DNA of 64,000 bases. Origin: BJHL01 sp040378885. GTDB taxonomy: Bacteria; Planctomycetota; Phycisphaerae; Phycisphaerales; UBA1924. Location of the stretch: NCBI GenBank assembly GCA_046316615.1, contig JBKDAN010000038.1:1-64000 (forward strand), in the 5' to 3' direction. This document shows, one piece after another, positions 1 to 9,187 of the stretch. The stretch's first letter is position 1, and each line of letters begins with the position of its first letter. The notes below the pieces were generated by a model. It had not been told where the DNA came from. It searched no databases and saw nothing but the letters and a program-made list of their open reading frames with translations. Position numbers and translations under genes: made by a program.

Positions 1-1
1 A

Positions 2-655
2 GGTCTTGACCTCACAGTCTACCGCGTGAACGCCAACTTTGGAAGATACGGCAGCCTCCCCGTCTTCGTCGGTGTGTATCAGTCCGGCAGCGACGCAGGC
101 TTTATCCTCGTCGACGGCATCAATGGTGCGGTGGACGGCCCGTTCGTCAGCGGCAGCGCCATCGACCCGCGAGGGTTGCTGATCACGCACACGGGGACGT
201 ACCTCTCACAGATGGGCGTGAGCGTGGCTCATTCCAAAACAGGAAACTGTGCCAGCGTTGCAGCAGGCTGGAAAGACACCCCGCCTCCAGGGTACCACCC
301 GCGCCCAGCCGTGCCGGGCGCAACTCCGGTGTGGCCGCCAGGGACTGCACCTGATCTTGTTCCACTGTGCGGGACTGGAACGCCCCCTCTCGGACCACCG
401 ACGTGCTATCCGTTCAATCCCGACCCGACGCGCCCGGGTTGGTTTGGTAACTACAACTGTTGGACAGCCGGAGCCTTTTGCTATTGCGAAAGCTACGGAG
501 AAGAAGTCGGTCCGAATCCAGGTGATCCCGTGATCATCATCAAGCGTCGATGCTCGACGATCGGCGCGTGCCCGGGAGGCCCACTTGGTACTCCACCGGG
601 CACACCGCATGGTACCCCGGGTGCGGGCAATTGCGTGCAGAAGTACTGGCACTAA
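2..655 (+). CDS. C-terminal part of a Cys/Pro/Gly-rich protein of unknown function (5' end outside window)
   Basis: The frame is open from base 2 to the stop at 653-655, so this is the last 217 residues of a longer protein; the GTG at 26 is internal rather than a convincing start. The first ~70 residues look like a beta-strand-rich domain. The rest is proline- and glycine-rich with about ten cysteines, including the short clusters CYCESYG and RRCSTIGACPG, and it ends in NCVQKYWH. The cysteine content and lack of charged helices suggest an extracytoplasmic, disulfide-stabilised tail. No family was recognised. A secreted polymorphic or RHS-like protein is possible but cannot be shown without the N-terminus. 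Confidence 0.6.
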   Translation, partial: GLDLTVYRVNANFGRYGSLPVFVGVYQSGSDAGFILVDGINGAVDGPFVSGSAIDPRGLLITHTGTYLSQMGVSVAHSKTGNCASVAAGWKDTPPPGYHPRPAVPGATPVWPPGTAPDLVPLCGTGTPPLGPPTCYPFNPDPTRPGWFGNYNCWTAGAFCYCESYGEEVGPNPGDPVIIIKRRCSTIGACPGGPLGTPPGTPHGTPGAGNCVQKYWH

Positions 656-664
656 CGCTATTGC

Positions 665-694
665 GCGTCGCGTTGTGAAACCGCAACGCGACGC
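665..694. repeat. 11-bp perfect hairpin between two genes, abutting a start codon
   Basis: GCGTCGCGTTG (665-675) pairs perfectly with CAACGCGACGC (684-694) across the 8-base loop TGAAACCG. No T-run follows. The 3' arm ends three bases before the ATG at 698, so in the mRNA the stem occupies the place where a ribosome binding site would lie. It may be a terminator remnant for the upstream gene or a structure limiting translation of the next one. Confidence 0.6.
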
Positions 695-697
695 CTT

Positions 698-1942
698 ATG
701 AACAGAGCAGCATTCATACTGCGACAAGCGTTGCAGTTAAGCGTCGTCGCAGCGGCGCTGCTTTCCAGTGTTCTATTCGCTCGCTTGTTATGTGACACTG
801 TAGCGTGGCGCTGGCAGCAGTGGTACTTCGCGCCGCCGGACCAGCACATCGCGCCGACCTCATCAGTGGCTTTTGAGCGAGACAGAATCACAAATCGCGC
901 CGATCTGCTCGTGTTCATGAGTATGTGGCAAGGACTTCGAGACGATTACTCGTCCTCCAAGGCCGTGACTGATTTACGGGACAACGTCATACCTGTTGGA
1001 CACTTCGCGCGTCTTGCCCGGTATACGGACGAGGTAGTGTGGCCTTTCGGATACATCGGGATCTGCATAGTGACGGCTGCGATGACGATTTTTCTGTCAT
1101 GCTGGCTTGGCGTGCGTCTGGCCGCAGAGCAGTCGCCGCTTCGAGCGGTCGCAGCGCCAATCACTCCGCGGATGCTCATGTCAATAAGTCTGTCATGCGC
1201 GGTTGCGCTTCCGTTCGCAAGCATCATTTCGTGGTATCTCTCGTTTGATCGAACGGGGATTGAAGTTCGGCACGGATCGACGCCGTATGCACTTCCGATG
1301 TGGCATGCGGTGTGCTGGCCGCTCCTGTTAGCGATATTGACCGGTGTCGTCAGGCGATCCCGGATGTCGCAACCCGTTGCGCAGCCTACTCCCGATTGTG
1401 CTCGGTGCGGATACCCCGCGAGCGGTTTGACGGGAGTCGTCTGCCCGGAGTGTGGCCAACTGTTCGCGACCAAACCAGCGCGGCGAGCAACTCACGCGGT
1501 TCTGGCGACATTCGGATTTCTTACATTGATCTCTATCGTCCTGATCGTGCGCGGCACAGTGCGCACAGCCACGTGGGATCAGGTCGCTCGCGGTGACGTT
1601 GCGGGACCTGTCGCCTCGCTGTACGACCGCTTGTACGCGTGGACGCTGCTCGCGCCTGCTGCTCCTGTGTCGTGGAGAGCGACACCGCTTGGTGCCTTGA
1701 CCGGCACGGCTGATGGTTTCTCAAATTTTGGGCCCAGTGCTTTCGAAATCGTTACGTGCAGCATGCTCGGCAATTGTCGCGAGACTGATAGCGGCATCGC
1801 GTATCAATCCTTACAAGGCAATTCAGCCACGTCCGGCCCACTGTCTTCTGCCGGGGCAGGCGGAGCGGATTGGGCGGTGGCTGGAAGAGAATGTGCGGAA
1901 GCCGGAGTGAGCCGGTTACTTGGCCAGAGCGGCATCGAGTAA
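698..1942 (+). CDS. Multi-pass membrane protein with C-terminal zinc ribbon
   Basis: The protein has 414 residues. It begins with a hydrophobic segment at about residues 10-30. Further membrane segments lie near 115-140, 160-180 and 200-220, followed by a zinc ribbon near residues 231-252 with CARCGYP and CPECGQ, then another hydrophobic segment. Membrane proteins of this design, with helices plus a rubredoxin-like CxxC/CPECG knuckle, are common in Planctomycetes and have no assigned function. The zinc site is seen; a role is not inferable. The last ~46 residues have weaker GC at third codon positions. The frame read from 1803 to a stop at 1910 looks more natural there, so a frameshift near the 3' end is possible. 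The end overlaps the convergent gene by 27 bases. Confidence 0.75.
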   Translation: MNRAAFILRQALQLSVVAAALLSSVLFARLLCDTVAWRWQQWYFAPPDQHIAPTSSVAFERDRITNRADLLVFMSMWQGLRDDYSSSKAVTDLRDNVIPVGHFARLARYTDEVVWPFGYIGICIVTAAMTIFLSCWLGVRLAAEQSPLRAVAAPITPRMLMSISLSCAVALPFASIISWYLSFDRTGIEVRHGSTPYALPMWHAVCWPLLLAILTGVVRRSRMSQPVAQPTPDCARCGYPASGLTGVVCPECGQLFATKPARRATHAVLATFGFLTLISIVLIVRGTVRTATWDQVARGDVAGPVASLYDRLYAWTLLAPAAPVSWRATPLGALTGTADGFSNFGPSAFEIVTCSMLGNCRETDSGIAYQSLQGNSATSGPLSSAGAGGADWAVAGRECAEAGVSRLLGQSGIE

Positions 1943-3469
1943 TTCCCGCAGTTGATCGGCGTGAGCGGTACTCATCTTGATGATGACGGGCCAGCGACCG
2001 GCGGCTTCGTCGATGATGACGAGAGTGGCGCGTGGATCCATGCCGTTGTTGTACGAGGGGAGGACGTCGATGCGGACGCTCTCAGCATCGTCGAAGGCCT
2101 GCATCCAGCCGGATTCATCGCGCGGACCCATGACGGTCATGAGTCCGACTTCGGATGTGTCTTCGACCAAGTCACGACCTTCCAACGCCTTTGCGGCACG
2201 ATCGGCGAGACGCTTGGCGATCGAGCGACTGACGGTCAGTTCCATGCGAGTGACGCCTTTGGCATTGGCGAGGGTTACGCGCAGGTCATCGCTCGCGGGC
2301 TCGACTTTCCATGCGATGCGTTCTTCGACCTTGAAGTAGGTGCCAAGCTCGATGCCTGCCAGTTGCACGCGGGCGGAGGCGGTCATGCGCAGGGCGGGAA
2401 AGACCATCTGCTCGACGCGCTCGACGAGTTTGATGGGATTGGCATCACTGCCGGTCAGGCAGGCGATGAAGATGCCCTCGGCGGGATAGCTGACCATTTG
2501 CGAGGTGTAACCGCGTGTGCCGCCTGAATGACTGATGCGCGTGGTGCCCCAACTGGTGGCAGCGACTTCGAGGCCACAGGCGTAGCCCTGGAGTACGGGT
2601 GTTGTGAGCGTGCGGCGCGATTCCTCGTTCAGCACGGCGTCGCCTTGGAGGGCCTGATTCCAGCGCACCATGTCATGGAGCGTGGAGACGATGCCACCTG
2701 CGCCGCGCAGGCCCCAGCCCCACGGCTCGCCGCCTGATGACGTGAAGCAGGTGGTGACGCGTCGCTGTCCAGAGGGCGAGGTGATGATGCGGGCGGTCTG
2801 GCGAGATTCGTCGAGGTTGATGCCATCGATGAAGCCGGTGCTCTTCAGGCCGGCGAGCGGGAAGATGGTGCCGCGCAGGTAGTCTTCGTAGGTGCCGCCT
2901 GTCACCTTCTCGATGATGGCGGCGAGGATGATGTAGCCGGAATTGCTGTAGCGGTACTCATCACCGGGGAAGGAAGCGAGTTTGGAGTTCATTGCCAGAC
3001 GGACGGCGGCGTCACGATCCTGAAAGTCGAGTCGCTGGATGCTGAGACGGTCGTCGAGCCCGGCGGTATGCGTGAGCAGGTGCTGGATGGAGATGGAGCC
3101 GGCCTTGCCGCCCACGTCGTAGTACTTGGCGACTGTGTCGTTCACGCTCAGCTTGCCGTCCTGCGCGAGGCGGAGGATCGCAACGGCGGTGTAGTGCTTG
3201 GAGATGCTGGCGATGTCAAAGAGTGAATCGGCGTCGATGGGACGCAATCGCTTGTCGGCAAGTCCATTGACGTATGTTGCGATGGGTTGGCCGTTGTGGG
3301 CGACGATGACGCCACCCCAGAAGGTTCCGAGCGACTCGGCGGCGATTGACTGTTCGATCTTGGGGCCCAAATCTTGTGCGTCGATCGATTGAGCGCAGAC
3401 GGTGGACGTCAAGCCTCCGACGGTGCAGGCAAGTGCCACAACCAACGCTGAAACTGGATTCGCCCGCAT
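1916..3469 (-). CDS. Exported beta-lactamase-family serine hydrolase (class C / D-aminopeptidase fold)
   Basis: The protein has 517 residues and an N-terminal signal peptide (hydrophobic core at about 7-24, ending near CAQS). The class C beta-lactamase/PBP4* fold is marked by S88-I-S-K91 (the SxxK nucleophile and general base), Y174-S-N (the YxN motif) and a later HSGGTRGY segment matching the KTG/HxG box. About 130 residues after the hydrolase domain form an extra C-terminal domain, as in many Beta-lactamase Pfam-family hydrolases of environmental bacteria. The likely activity is a periplasmic D-amino-acid peptidase, esterase or PBP-like hydrolase; true beta-lactamase activity is not implied. 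It is divergent to the peptidoglycan amidase gene, with a 250-base shared upstream region, which suggests a cell-wall or envelope theme. Confidence 0.85.
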   Translation of the reverse strand: MRANPVSALVVALACTVGGLTSTVCAQSIDAQDLGPKIEQSIAAESLGTFWGGVIVAHNGQPIATYVNGLADKRLRPIDADSLFDIASISKHYTAVAILRLAQDGKLSVNDTVAKYYDVGGKAGSISIQHLLTHTAGLDDRLSIQRLDFQDRDAAVRLAMNSKLASFPGDEYRYSNSGYIILAAIIEKVTGGTYEDYLRGTIFPLAGLKSTGFIDGINLDESRQTARIITSPSGQRRVTTCFTSSGGEPWGWGLRGAGGIVSTLHDMVRWNQALQGDAVLNEESRRTLTTPVLQGYACGLEVAATSWGTTRISHSGGTRGYTSQMVSYPAEGIFIACLTGSDANPIKLVERVEQMVFPALRMTASARVQLAGIELGTYFKVEERIAWKVEPASDDLRVTLANAKGVTRMELTVSRSIAKRLADRAAKALEGRDLVEDTSEVGLMTVMGPRDESGWMQAFDDAESVRIDVLPSYNNGMDPRATLVIIDEAAGRWPVIIKMSTAHADQLRELLDAALAK

Positions 3470-3719
3470 GTCGATGTCTCCTGCACGTAGACGTTGCGAT
3501 CTGCTGCCGACTACCGAACGAAGCCCTCGCAGCTACCGGCATGCCCGGGGTTGTATCCGCCCAGCGGCACGCCGCTACCGAATCTACCCGGTGTAAAGCC
3601 TGATGAACACGCTGCAAAGGACACCGCGGGCGGGGCCGGCGACGTTTGATGAACAGCGTTCCGCTACAATTCGACTCTCGCACGGAGGCGAGCCGATACA
3701 CCGCGTGGAGTTTTCTTTC

Positions 3720-4580
3720 ATGGATGCGCACGACCAAACCGCCACGCCCGTTACGCCCTTCACGTCCCCCACTGCTCACGCTGGACATGATGCCGCCGCG
3801 CCTCGCGCGAGTGGCAAACTGTTCAGCTTGCCGCCGATTACGGCGGTGACTCGGCGGACGCTGCTGAAAGGCGGCGCACTGCTGGGCGGTATGGCGTTTT
3901 TGCAGGGATGCGGGGGTTCGCGGCTGGCGGACAACTTTCCGCAGCCGTTGTGGCCTGACCAGGAGCCGCTGCCGCAGCCGGCGAAGATGAACTACACGGT
4001 GCCCAACCGGCAGCCGGTGATTGCGCAGCAGGCCCCGCCGCCGCAAGGGCAGCCGACGGGGATTGCGGTGATCGGGCGGTCGGCGTGGACGCGCGAGCAG
4101 CCCAAGTGGAACCTGAGCAAGCGGATGAACGGCGTGCAGCGCATCACCGTGCACCACGATGCGCTGGAGATTGACGGGCGCGGGCAGAGCTGGGCGATCA
4201 ATCGGCTGAACAAGATTCGTCGCTCGCACCTGCAGCGCGGCAGCACGTGGGTGGACATCGGCTATCACTACATCATCGATCCGGATGGTCGCGTGTGGGA
4301 AGGTCGGCCGATCAACATCGAGGGCGCGCACGTGGCGTCGACCAATGACCACAATGTGGGCGTGATGTGCATGGGCAACTTTGAGCGCGATCGGCCCACG
4401 CAGGCGCAGTTGTACTCGCTGGACATGATGCTGGCGGAGCTGATGCGTCGGTATCGCGTGCCGATGAGCCGGGTGGCGACGCACCAGGAACTGAAGCCCA
4501 CGGAGTGCCCGGGCAACAACCTGCAGAGCTACATGCGTCAGACGCGCAGCAACCGCGGGCGACTGGCGAGCCTGACGTAA
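3720..4580 (+). CDS. Tat-exported lipoprotein N-acetylmuramoyl-L-alanine amidase (Amidase_2 / PGRP fold)
   Basis: The ATG at 3720 is preferred over an upstream in-frame ATG at 3603. It places the twin-arginine segment TRRTLLKGG and the lipobox-like FLQGC about 40-65 residues from the N-terminus; a TACAAT -10-like hexamer lies upstream at 3665. The catalytic domain fills the C-terminal half: ITVHHDA carries the first zinc histidine, GYHYIIDPDGRVWEGRP is the family core, and VATHQELKPTECPG supplies the second zinc histidine and the cysteine ligand. Family members cleave the MurNAc to L-Ala amide bond of peptidoglycan. Anchoring by Tat and lipidation implies action at the periplasmic face. The mature protein (about 220 residues) fits a single-domain amidase. 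Confidence 0.88.
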   Translation: MDAHDQTATPVTPFTSPTAHAGHDAAAPRASGKLFSLPPITAVTRRTLLKGGALLGGMAFLQGCGGSRLADNFPQPLWPDQEPLPQPAKMNYTVPNRQPVIAQQAPPPQGQPTGIAVIGRSAWTREQPKWNLSKRMNGVQRITVHHDALEIDGRGQSWAINRLNKIRRSHLQRGSTWVDIGYHYIIDPDGRVWEGRPINIEGAHVASTNDHNVGVMCMGNFERDRPTQAQLYSLDMMLAELMRRYRVPMSRVATHQELKPTECPGNNLQSYMRQTRSNRGRLASLT

Positions 4581-4584
4581 GCGA

Positions 4585-7500
4585 TCAGCGGGTGCGGTAC
4601 ACGATCGTGAAGGGGCCTTGGCCCACGATCACACGATTATCGAGCAGATGCATGGTGGACGGGCTGTCAAACAGCACGACGGACTGCTCGCGCATGATGC
4701 GTGCGTCGCGCGTGCTGAGCAGCAGCAGGCGGCTGGCGAGGAAGTTGCCATCGTCGTTGAGCGGTTCGCGCTCGCCAGATTCGACGATGACGGCGTGATC
4801 GCCGGCGAAATGAGCGGGCTCAAGGCTGGAATCGCCGTTGAGGGCGTCGACACCTGCCAGTTCACCCTTGCCGTTGATGACGACCATGCCCAGACTGCTG
4901 CTGAGCAGGAGCGAGTCATTGACGATTGCGCTGCTGAAGGGCAGCATGAGTCGATCGCGCACGTCGATCTGCTTGGTGCTGGCGACGCCTGTGTCGAGCG
5001 AGATGTCGAAGAGATCGAAGTCGCCATTGAGGACGATGGCGCGGTCCTTGAGGATCCATGAACTGAGACTGGAGCGGACGTCGGCGGAGGATGAGTGCCA
5101 GGCGACGCTGCCATCTCCGGCGCGGAGGCGGAGCACGCCGCTGCTGGTGCCGACGAGCACGTCGCCGCCCGGCAGGCCGCGTGCCCAGCGGGCGTGATCA
5201 CCCAGCGCTTTGCCTTGGATCTGCCAGCGGGGTTGACCGGTGGCGACGTCGATGCAGGAGACGACGGGGATGTTGCGCGCGGTTGTGGCGTCGGGCTGGG
5301 AACCCACGAAGACAACGGCGGTATCGGTGAACTCAGTATCGAAGACGCCAGTGAGGCCGGTGGTGCCGGCCCAGAGGACTTTGCCTGTGGCGAGATCGAC
5401 CACGGCGCAGCGGCCGCGGCGCTCGGTCATGACGGCGCGGGCGCCGTCGCTGGCGAGGACGATGTCGTCGCCGCGGACGACGCCGTCGAGGGGTGTGCCA
5501 AGACTGGATGTGCGCTCGTCGGCATCGCCACGAGCGAAGGCGGGCATTTCGCTGAAAGTGGGCGAGAGCCAGGCGATGCTGCCGTCGAGATTGGAGACGG
5601 CTTCAAGCTGTGCGGCGCCGGGGCGGGGCCAGAGGAGGACGGTGTCGCGCAGGCCGACGCGGACGACGGTGGGACGCACGTCGATTTCGCGTTCCCAAAC
5701 GCGGGAGAGCGCGCCGTCGATGGCGCTGACAGCAAAGAGCGCGAGGCGACGCTCGTCGCGCGAGATCATGACGACGGCGTCGAACGCAAGGTCGGCGGGC
5801 GGGTTCGCACCGCGCGTGAGATCGAGCGGGGTGACGACTTCCCAGCCCTCGATGAGCTGCGCGACGGGCTCGAAGGTGCTTGCGACTGTCGCGTGGGTGC
5901 GACCGGCAAAGCGGCGGGCGAGGGTTTGGGCTGCCTCATCCGCGGTCATGTCCTGACCTGCGACGGTCACTCGCAACGAAGGCGTGCGCTGGTGGAGCGA
6001 GAGCAGCAGACGTTGCAAAGGCTGGATGGAGGCGAGGTCAGCCGTTTCTCCCGTGCTGAGACTGATGAGCGAGCTCACCAACTGGCCCAGCAACTGTGTT
6101 TGACCTTCACGGCCTATGCGTGTGTTGGTGATGGCGGCCTGCAGACCCAGGCCCAGAGCCTGGCGGCCTGCGGTGCGATCGCCCGCTTTAGTCGCGGCTT
6201 CGCCAGCGCGTTGCCACGCGCTGGGCGTGACGGCGGCGAAGGGGTATTGACGGGCGATGCGAGAGAGCTGCAGGAAGGTGGGCTGAGGCGGCAACGTGTC
6301 GAAGGCTCGCTGGGCTTCTTCATCGAAGAGCGCGTAGGGAGCGGGGCCGGCCTTGGTGAGTGTGTCGGCGAGCAACTGCGTGGCGACATCGGCGGCGGTG
6401 GTTCGGTCGCTGCCTGCGCCGGGGAGTTCGAGGCGCGTCATGTCGACGGTGGCGAGCGACTCGTCGGCGAGGACTTCCTGCAGCGCTTCGACGCTGAGGG
6501 CGGGCTTTTGCAGGGCTTCCTGCAGCCATGCGCGCTCGAAGAGCGCGGTGACGCGTTCGCCGGGGGTTTGCGCTGCAAGGGCCAGGCGCTTCTCAAACTC
6601 GGCGAGGAGGCTGAGATCGCTGATGGGCTTGGGGGTGTCGACCTTGGCCTCGGCGGCGGCTTGATTGGGGGCGGGACTGGCGGCGGGGTTGTCCGCCTGA
6701 CTGACGTCTTGGCGAGCGGCGGTACGAGACTGCGCAAGCTGGCGAGCGATGGTGCGGAACAGGCGTTCGCGCGTGGCTTCGTGCTCGGCAGGGTTCTGTG
6801 TGATGATGCGCAGCGCCCGATCGGCGAGCGCGGGAACGAGCGCGGGTTCGCCCTGGGTCAGCGCGAGTTCGATGAACGCCAGCGCGGGCTTGGGGTCGCC
6901 TGCGTCGCGGTCCATGCGAGCGGTGAGGACATTGCGAGCGATTTCCCAAGGGAGGTAGGAGTGCAGCGCATCGTCGGCGGCGGCGAGCAGCGCGCCCGAG
7001 CCGTCTTCGGTGGTGGCGAAGAGCACGTTGCCCGTGTGACGGAGTTCGATTCGATCGAACTTGTTTGGGTTGGTGGGGTCAATCGTGAGCAGGCCATCGA
7101 CGATCGGGACGATGAGGCGATCGCCCATCGCGGTAGCGCGACCTGCGAAGCCGACTTGCTCAATCGTGCCTGTGCTGAGCAGCTTGCCTTGGGCGAAGCG
7201 ATCGACGTTGATGAAGCTGAAGCCGAAGTTGCTGACGCAGGCGAGGTTGTCGCCCACGAGCGTGAGGTATTCGGGCGAACCCAGTTCCGCGCCGGTGCGG
7301 GATGCGAGCAGCTTGCCGGTGTGCGCGTCGAGCTCGATCACGTCGCGTTGCTCGGTGGGCTCGAGGAAGTAGAGGCGATCGCCGGCTTCTCGCGAGACGG
7401 CGACAGGCTGCACGATTTGGAAGGGCAGGCCGGCGCGCTGACTCATGATCGGCGCGTTGGCGTCGAGTTCAGGGATGGGGGTTGTGAGGCGGACCCAGAG

Positions 7501-9027
7501 CGGACGACCGAGGCCCGCGTCATAGGCGCCCAGCACGCTCATTTCGTCGCCGCGGTAGACGATGCCTTTGTGCAGCGTGGCGGTGTCGGGACGATTGGTG
7601 CCTCGCACGCTCCAAGGCTGGGTACCCACGCTGCCCATGGGGTGGATCCAGCGGAGGCGGCCGGTGTAGAGATCGATACCGACCATGTAAATGGTGGTGA
7701 CGCGGCGGAGCAGGCCCGGGCGACGCGCACCGACGACGATGACGTCACCTTCGATGACGGGCACGCCTCGGACCGAAGCGCCTTGCAGGCGCTGGTCGAG
7801 CTGCTCGATATCCAGGCTCCACTTGATGCTGCCAGTGCTTGCGTCGATGGCGTGGAGGCGATCGTCGCCTTGGCGCATGCTGTTGATGGGTTCGCCCGTG
7901 ACGGCGACGACAACGCCGCGGCTGACGGTGACGGAGGCGATGTCTTCCAGCGAGCGGGAGTTGGCGATGCCGTAGCCCCAGTTGTTCGCGATGCTGCGAC
8001 GAATCACGCCCACGGGCTGGGTTCGCCAGAGGAGGCTGAGCGTGCCGGCGTCGAAGGCGGCGACACTGGTGCTGTCGTTCACGTAGACGATGTTGCCGGC
8101 GAGGGCGGGGAAGATCCACGGCGTGACGTCGTTACGACCGCGCGGCGGGGTGTTGAACCGAACGAGGCCTCGCAAGCGCTGCTCGGCGGTGTCTTGCTCG
8201 TCATCTTCGGGCGGCGCGGTGAAGACCCAGGACTGGAGCGGGCGGTTGGGCACTTTGTCCCACGCGGGCGCCGAGTAGGCATCAAGCGAGTTGGTGCTGC
8301 GCTGGCGAGCGATCTGAGGCGGAGTTATCGCGTCGGCGGCGGGCGGGGTGACATTAGAAGCCTTTGCCCATGCGTCGAGCTCTTTGGTGACGTGCGCGTC
8401 AGCGAGGAGCGTGGCGATCTGCTGTGCCAGTGTGATGGCGTCTTTGGCGCGCTCGCCTTGCATGTCGGGGTGCTGGCGAAGCTGAGTGATGACGCGCCAC
8501 GCGCTCCAGAAACGGGCGGACTCCATCTCGGTCTGCGCAACGCGCAGGGCAGCTTCGAAGCCGGAGGTGGTCAGGAGGCGTTCCTGCTCGACGCGGCGGA
8601 ACTCGCCTTTGGCCAACTGGTCGGCGGCAGCGGGTTCGTTTTCGAGGCGATAGCGCGTGAGCAGGGCCTGATCGGCCAGGAGCATGCGGTGGACGATGTC
8701 GCGGACGGGCTCGTAGAGCGACGGGTCGGCTTCGCTGACGAGCAACTGGCTGCTTTCGTCGCGAAGGGTGCCACCCAGCACGCGGACGGCTTCGCCCAGG
8801 TTCTCGCCTTCGATAAGTTCGCGCACGCGGGTAAGGGCATCGCGGGCTCCGACGGCTTCGTCGACGAAGACCTTGCGGAGTGAAGCGGGCTGGTTGGCGG
8901 GTTGATTGAAGCCGGGCTGGCGCGCGACCGGAGCGGGAGCCTGCGCATGCAGCGACGCGGGAAGCCCTGCGAGCAGAGCCATCGCGGCAGCGAGAGGCAG
9001 GCGGGATGTCGCGGGAGCGTGACGCAA
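4585..9027 (-). CDS. Exported 1480-residue protein with two PQQ-like beta-propellers flanking a helical region
   Basis: The start is a TTG at 9027, preceded by AGGAAG at suitable spacing; no ATG fits. A signal peptide spans residues 1-28 (ends LHAQA). Residues ~30-240 are helical. Residues ~275-690 hold PQQ/BamB-type blade motifs such as DAGTLSLLWR, DASTGSIKW, DLYTGRLRW and DAHTGKLLA. Residues ~700-1090 are alpha-helical, alanine-rich and TPR-like. Residues ~1115-1470 form a second set of blades (DLATGKVLW, DVATGQPRW, GDGSVAW). No dehydrogenase active-site signature was evident, so it is more likely a scaffold than a quinoprotein enzyme. The stop codon lies 5 bases past the end of the convergent amidase gene. 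The long open frame on the opposite strand (5095-8883) is a composition shadow. Confidence 0.85.
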   Translation of the reverse strand: MRHAPATSRLPLAAAMALLAGLPASLHAQAPAPVARQPGFNQPANQPASLRKVFVDEAVGARDALTRVRELIEGENLGEAVRVLGGTLRDESSQLLVSEADPSLYEPVRDIVHRMLLADQALLTRYRLENEPAAADQLAKGEFRRVEQERLLTTSGFEAALRVAQTEMESARFWSAWRVITQLRQHPDMQGERAKDAITLAQQIATLLADAHVTKELDAWAKASNVTPPAADAITPPQIARQRSTNSLDAYSAPAWDKVPNRPLQSWVFTAPPEDDEQDTAEQRLRGLVRFNTPPRGRNDVTPWIFPALAGNIVYVNDSTSVAAFDAGTLSLLWRTQPVGVIRRSIANNWGYGIANSRSLEDIASVTVSRGVVVAVTGEPINSMRQGDDRLHAIDASTGSIKWSLDIEQLDQRLQGASVRGVPVIEGDVIVVGARRPGLLRRVTTIYMVGIDLYTGRLRWIHPMGSVGTQPWSVRGTNRPDTATLHKGIVYRGDEMSVLGAYDAGLGRPLWVRLTTPIPELDANAPIMSQRAGLPFQIVQPVAVSREAGDRLYFLEPTEQRDVIELDAHTGKLLASRTGAELGSPEYLTLVGDNLACVSNFGFSFINVDRFAQGKLLSTGTIEQVGFAGRATAMGDRLIVPIVDGLLTIDPTNPNKFDRIELRHTGNVLFATTEDGSGALLAAADDALHSYLPWEIARNVLTARMDRDAGDPKPALAFIELALTQGEPALVPALADRALRIITQNPAEHEATRERLFRTIARQLAQSRTAARQDVSQADNPAASPAPNQAAAEAKVDTPKPISDLSLLAEFEKRLALAAQTPGERVTALFERAWLQEALQKPALSVEALQEVLADESLATVDMTRLELPGAGSDRTTAADVATQLLADTLTKAGPAPYALFDEEAQRAFDTLPPQPTFLQLSRIARQYPFAAVTPSAWQRAGEAATKAGDRTAGRQALGLGLQAAITNTRIGREGQTQLLGQLVSSLISLSTGETADLASIQPLQRLLLSLHQRTPSLRVTVAGQDMTADEAAQTLARRFAGRTHATVASTFEPVAQLIEGWEVVTPLDLTRGANPPADLAFDAVVMISRDERRLALFAVSAIDGALSRVWEREIDVRPTVVRVGLRDTVLLWPRPGAAQLEAVSNLDGSIAWLSPTFSEMPAFARGDADERTSSLGTPLDGVVRGDDIVLASDGARAVMTERRGRCAVVDLATGKVLWAGTTGLTGVFDTEFTDTAVVFVGSQPDATTARNIPVVSCIDVATGQPRWQIQGKALGDHARWARGLPGGDVLVGTSSGVLRLRAGDGSVAWHSSSADVRSSLSSWILKDRAIVLNGDFDLFDISLDTGVASTKQIDVRDRLMLPFSSAIVNDSLLLSSSLGMVVINGKGELAGVDALNGDSSLEPAHFAGDHAVIVESGEREPLNDDGNFLASRLLLLSTRDARIMREQSVVLFDSPSTMHLLDNRVIVGQGPFTIVYRTR

Positions 9028-9187
9028 TGGCGGGCTTCCTGCGGGAGCGATAGAGAGCGGGGTGGACCCGGGAGGATCGACAGAGAAGGCGACGAAGTTG
9101 ATACGTCCTCGCCGACAGTGTGGTTTCCGGGCGTGAGGTTAGCGTGCATGGAAGGTCTAGCGCGAAATCCTGAGAGCAAGGGAGGAG

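Noticed and set aside
5095..8883. A 1262-residue open frame on the plus strand opposite the two-propeller gene
   Set aside because: Composition is Gly/Ala/Asp/Glu-rich shadow typical of the reverse strand of high-GC coding DNA; the minus-strand gene has a signal peptide and clear propeller repeats.
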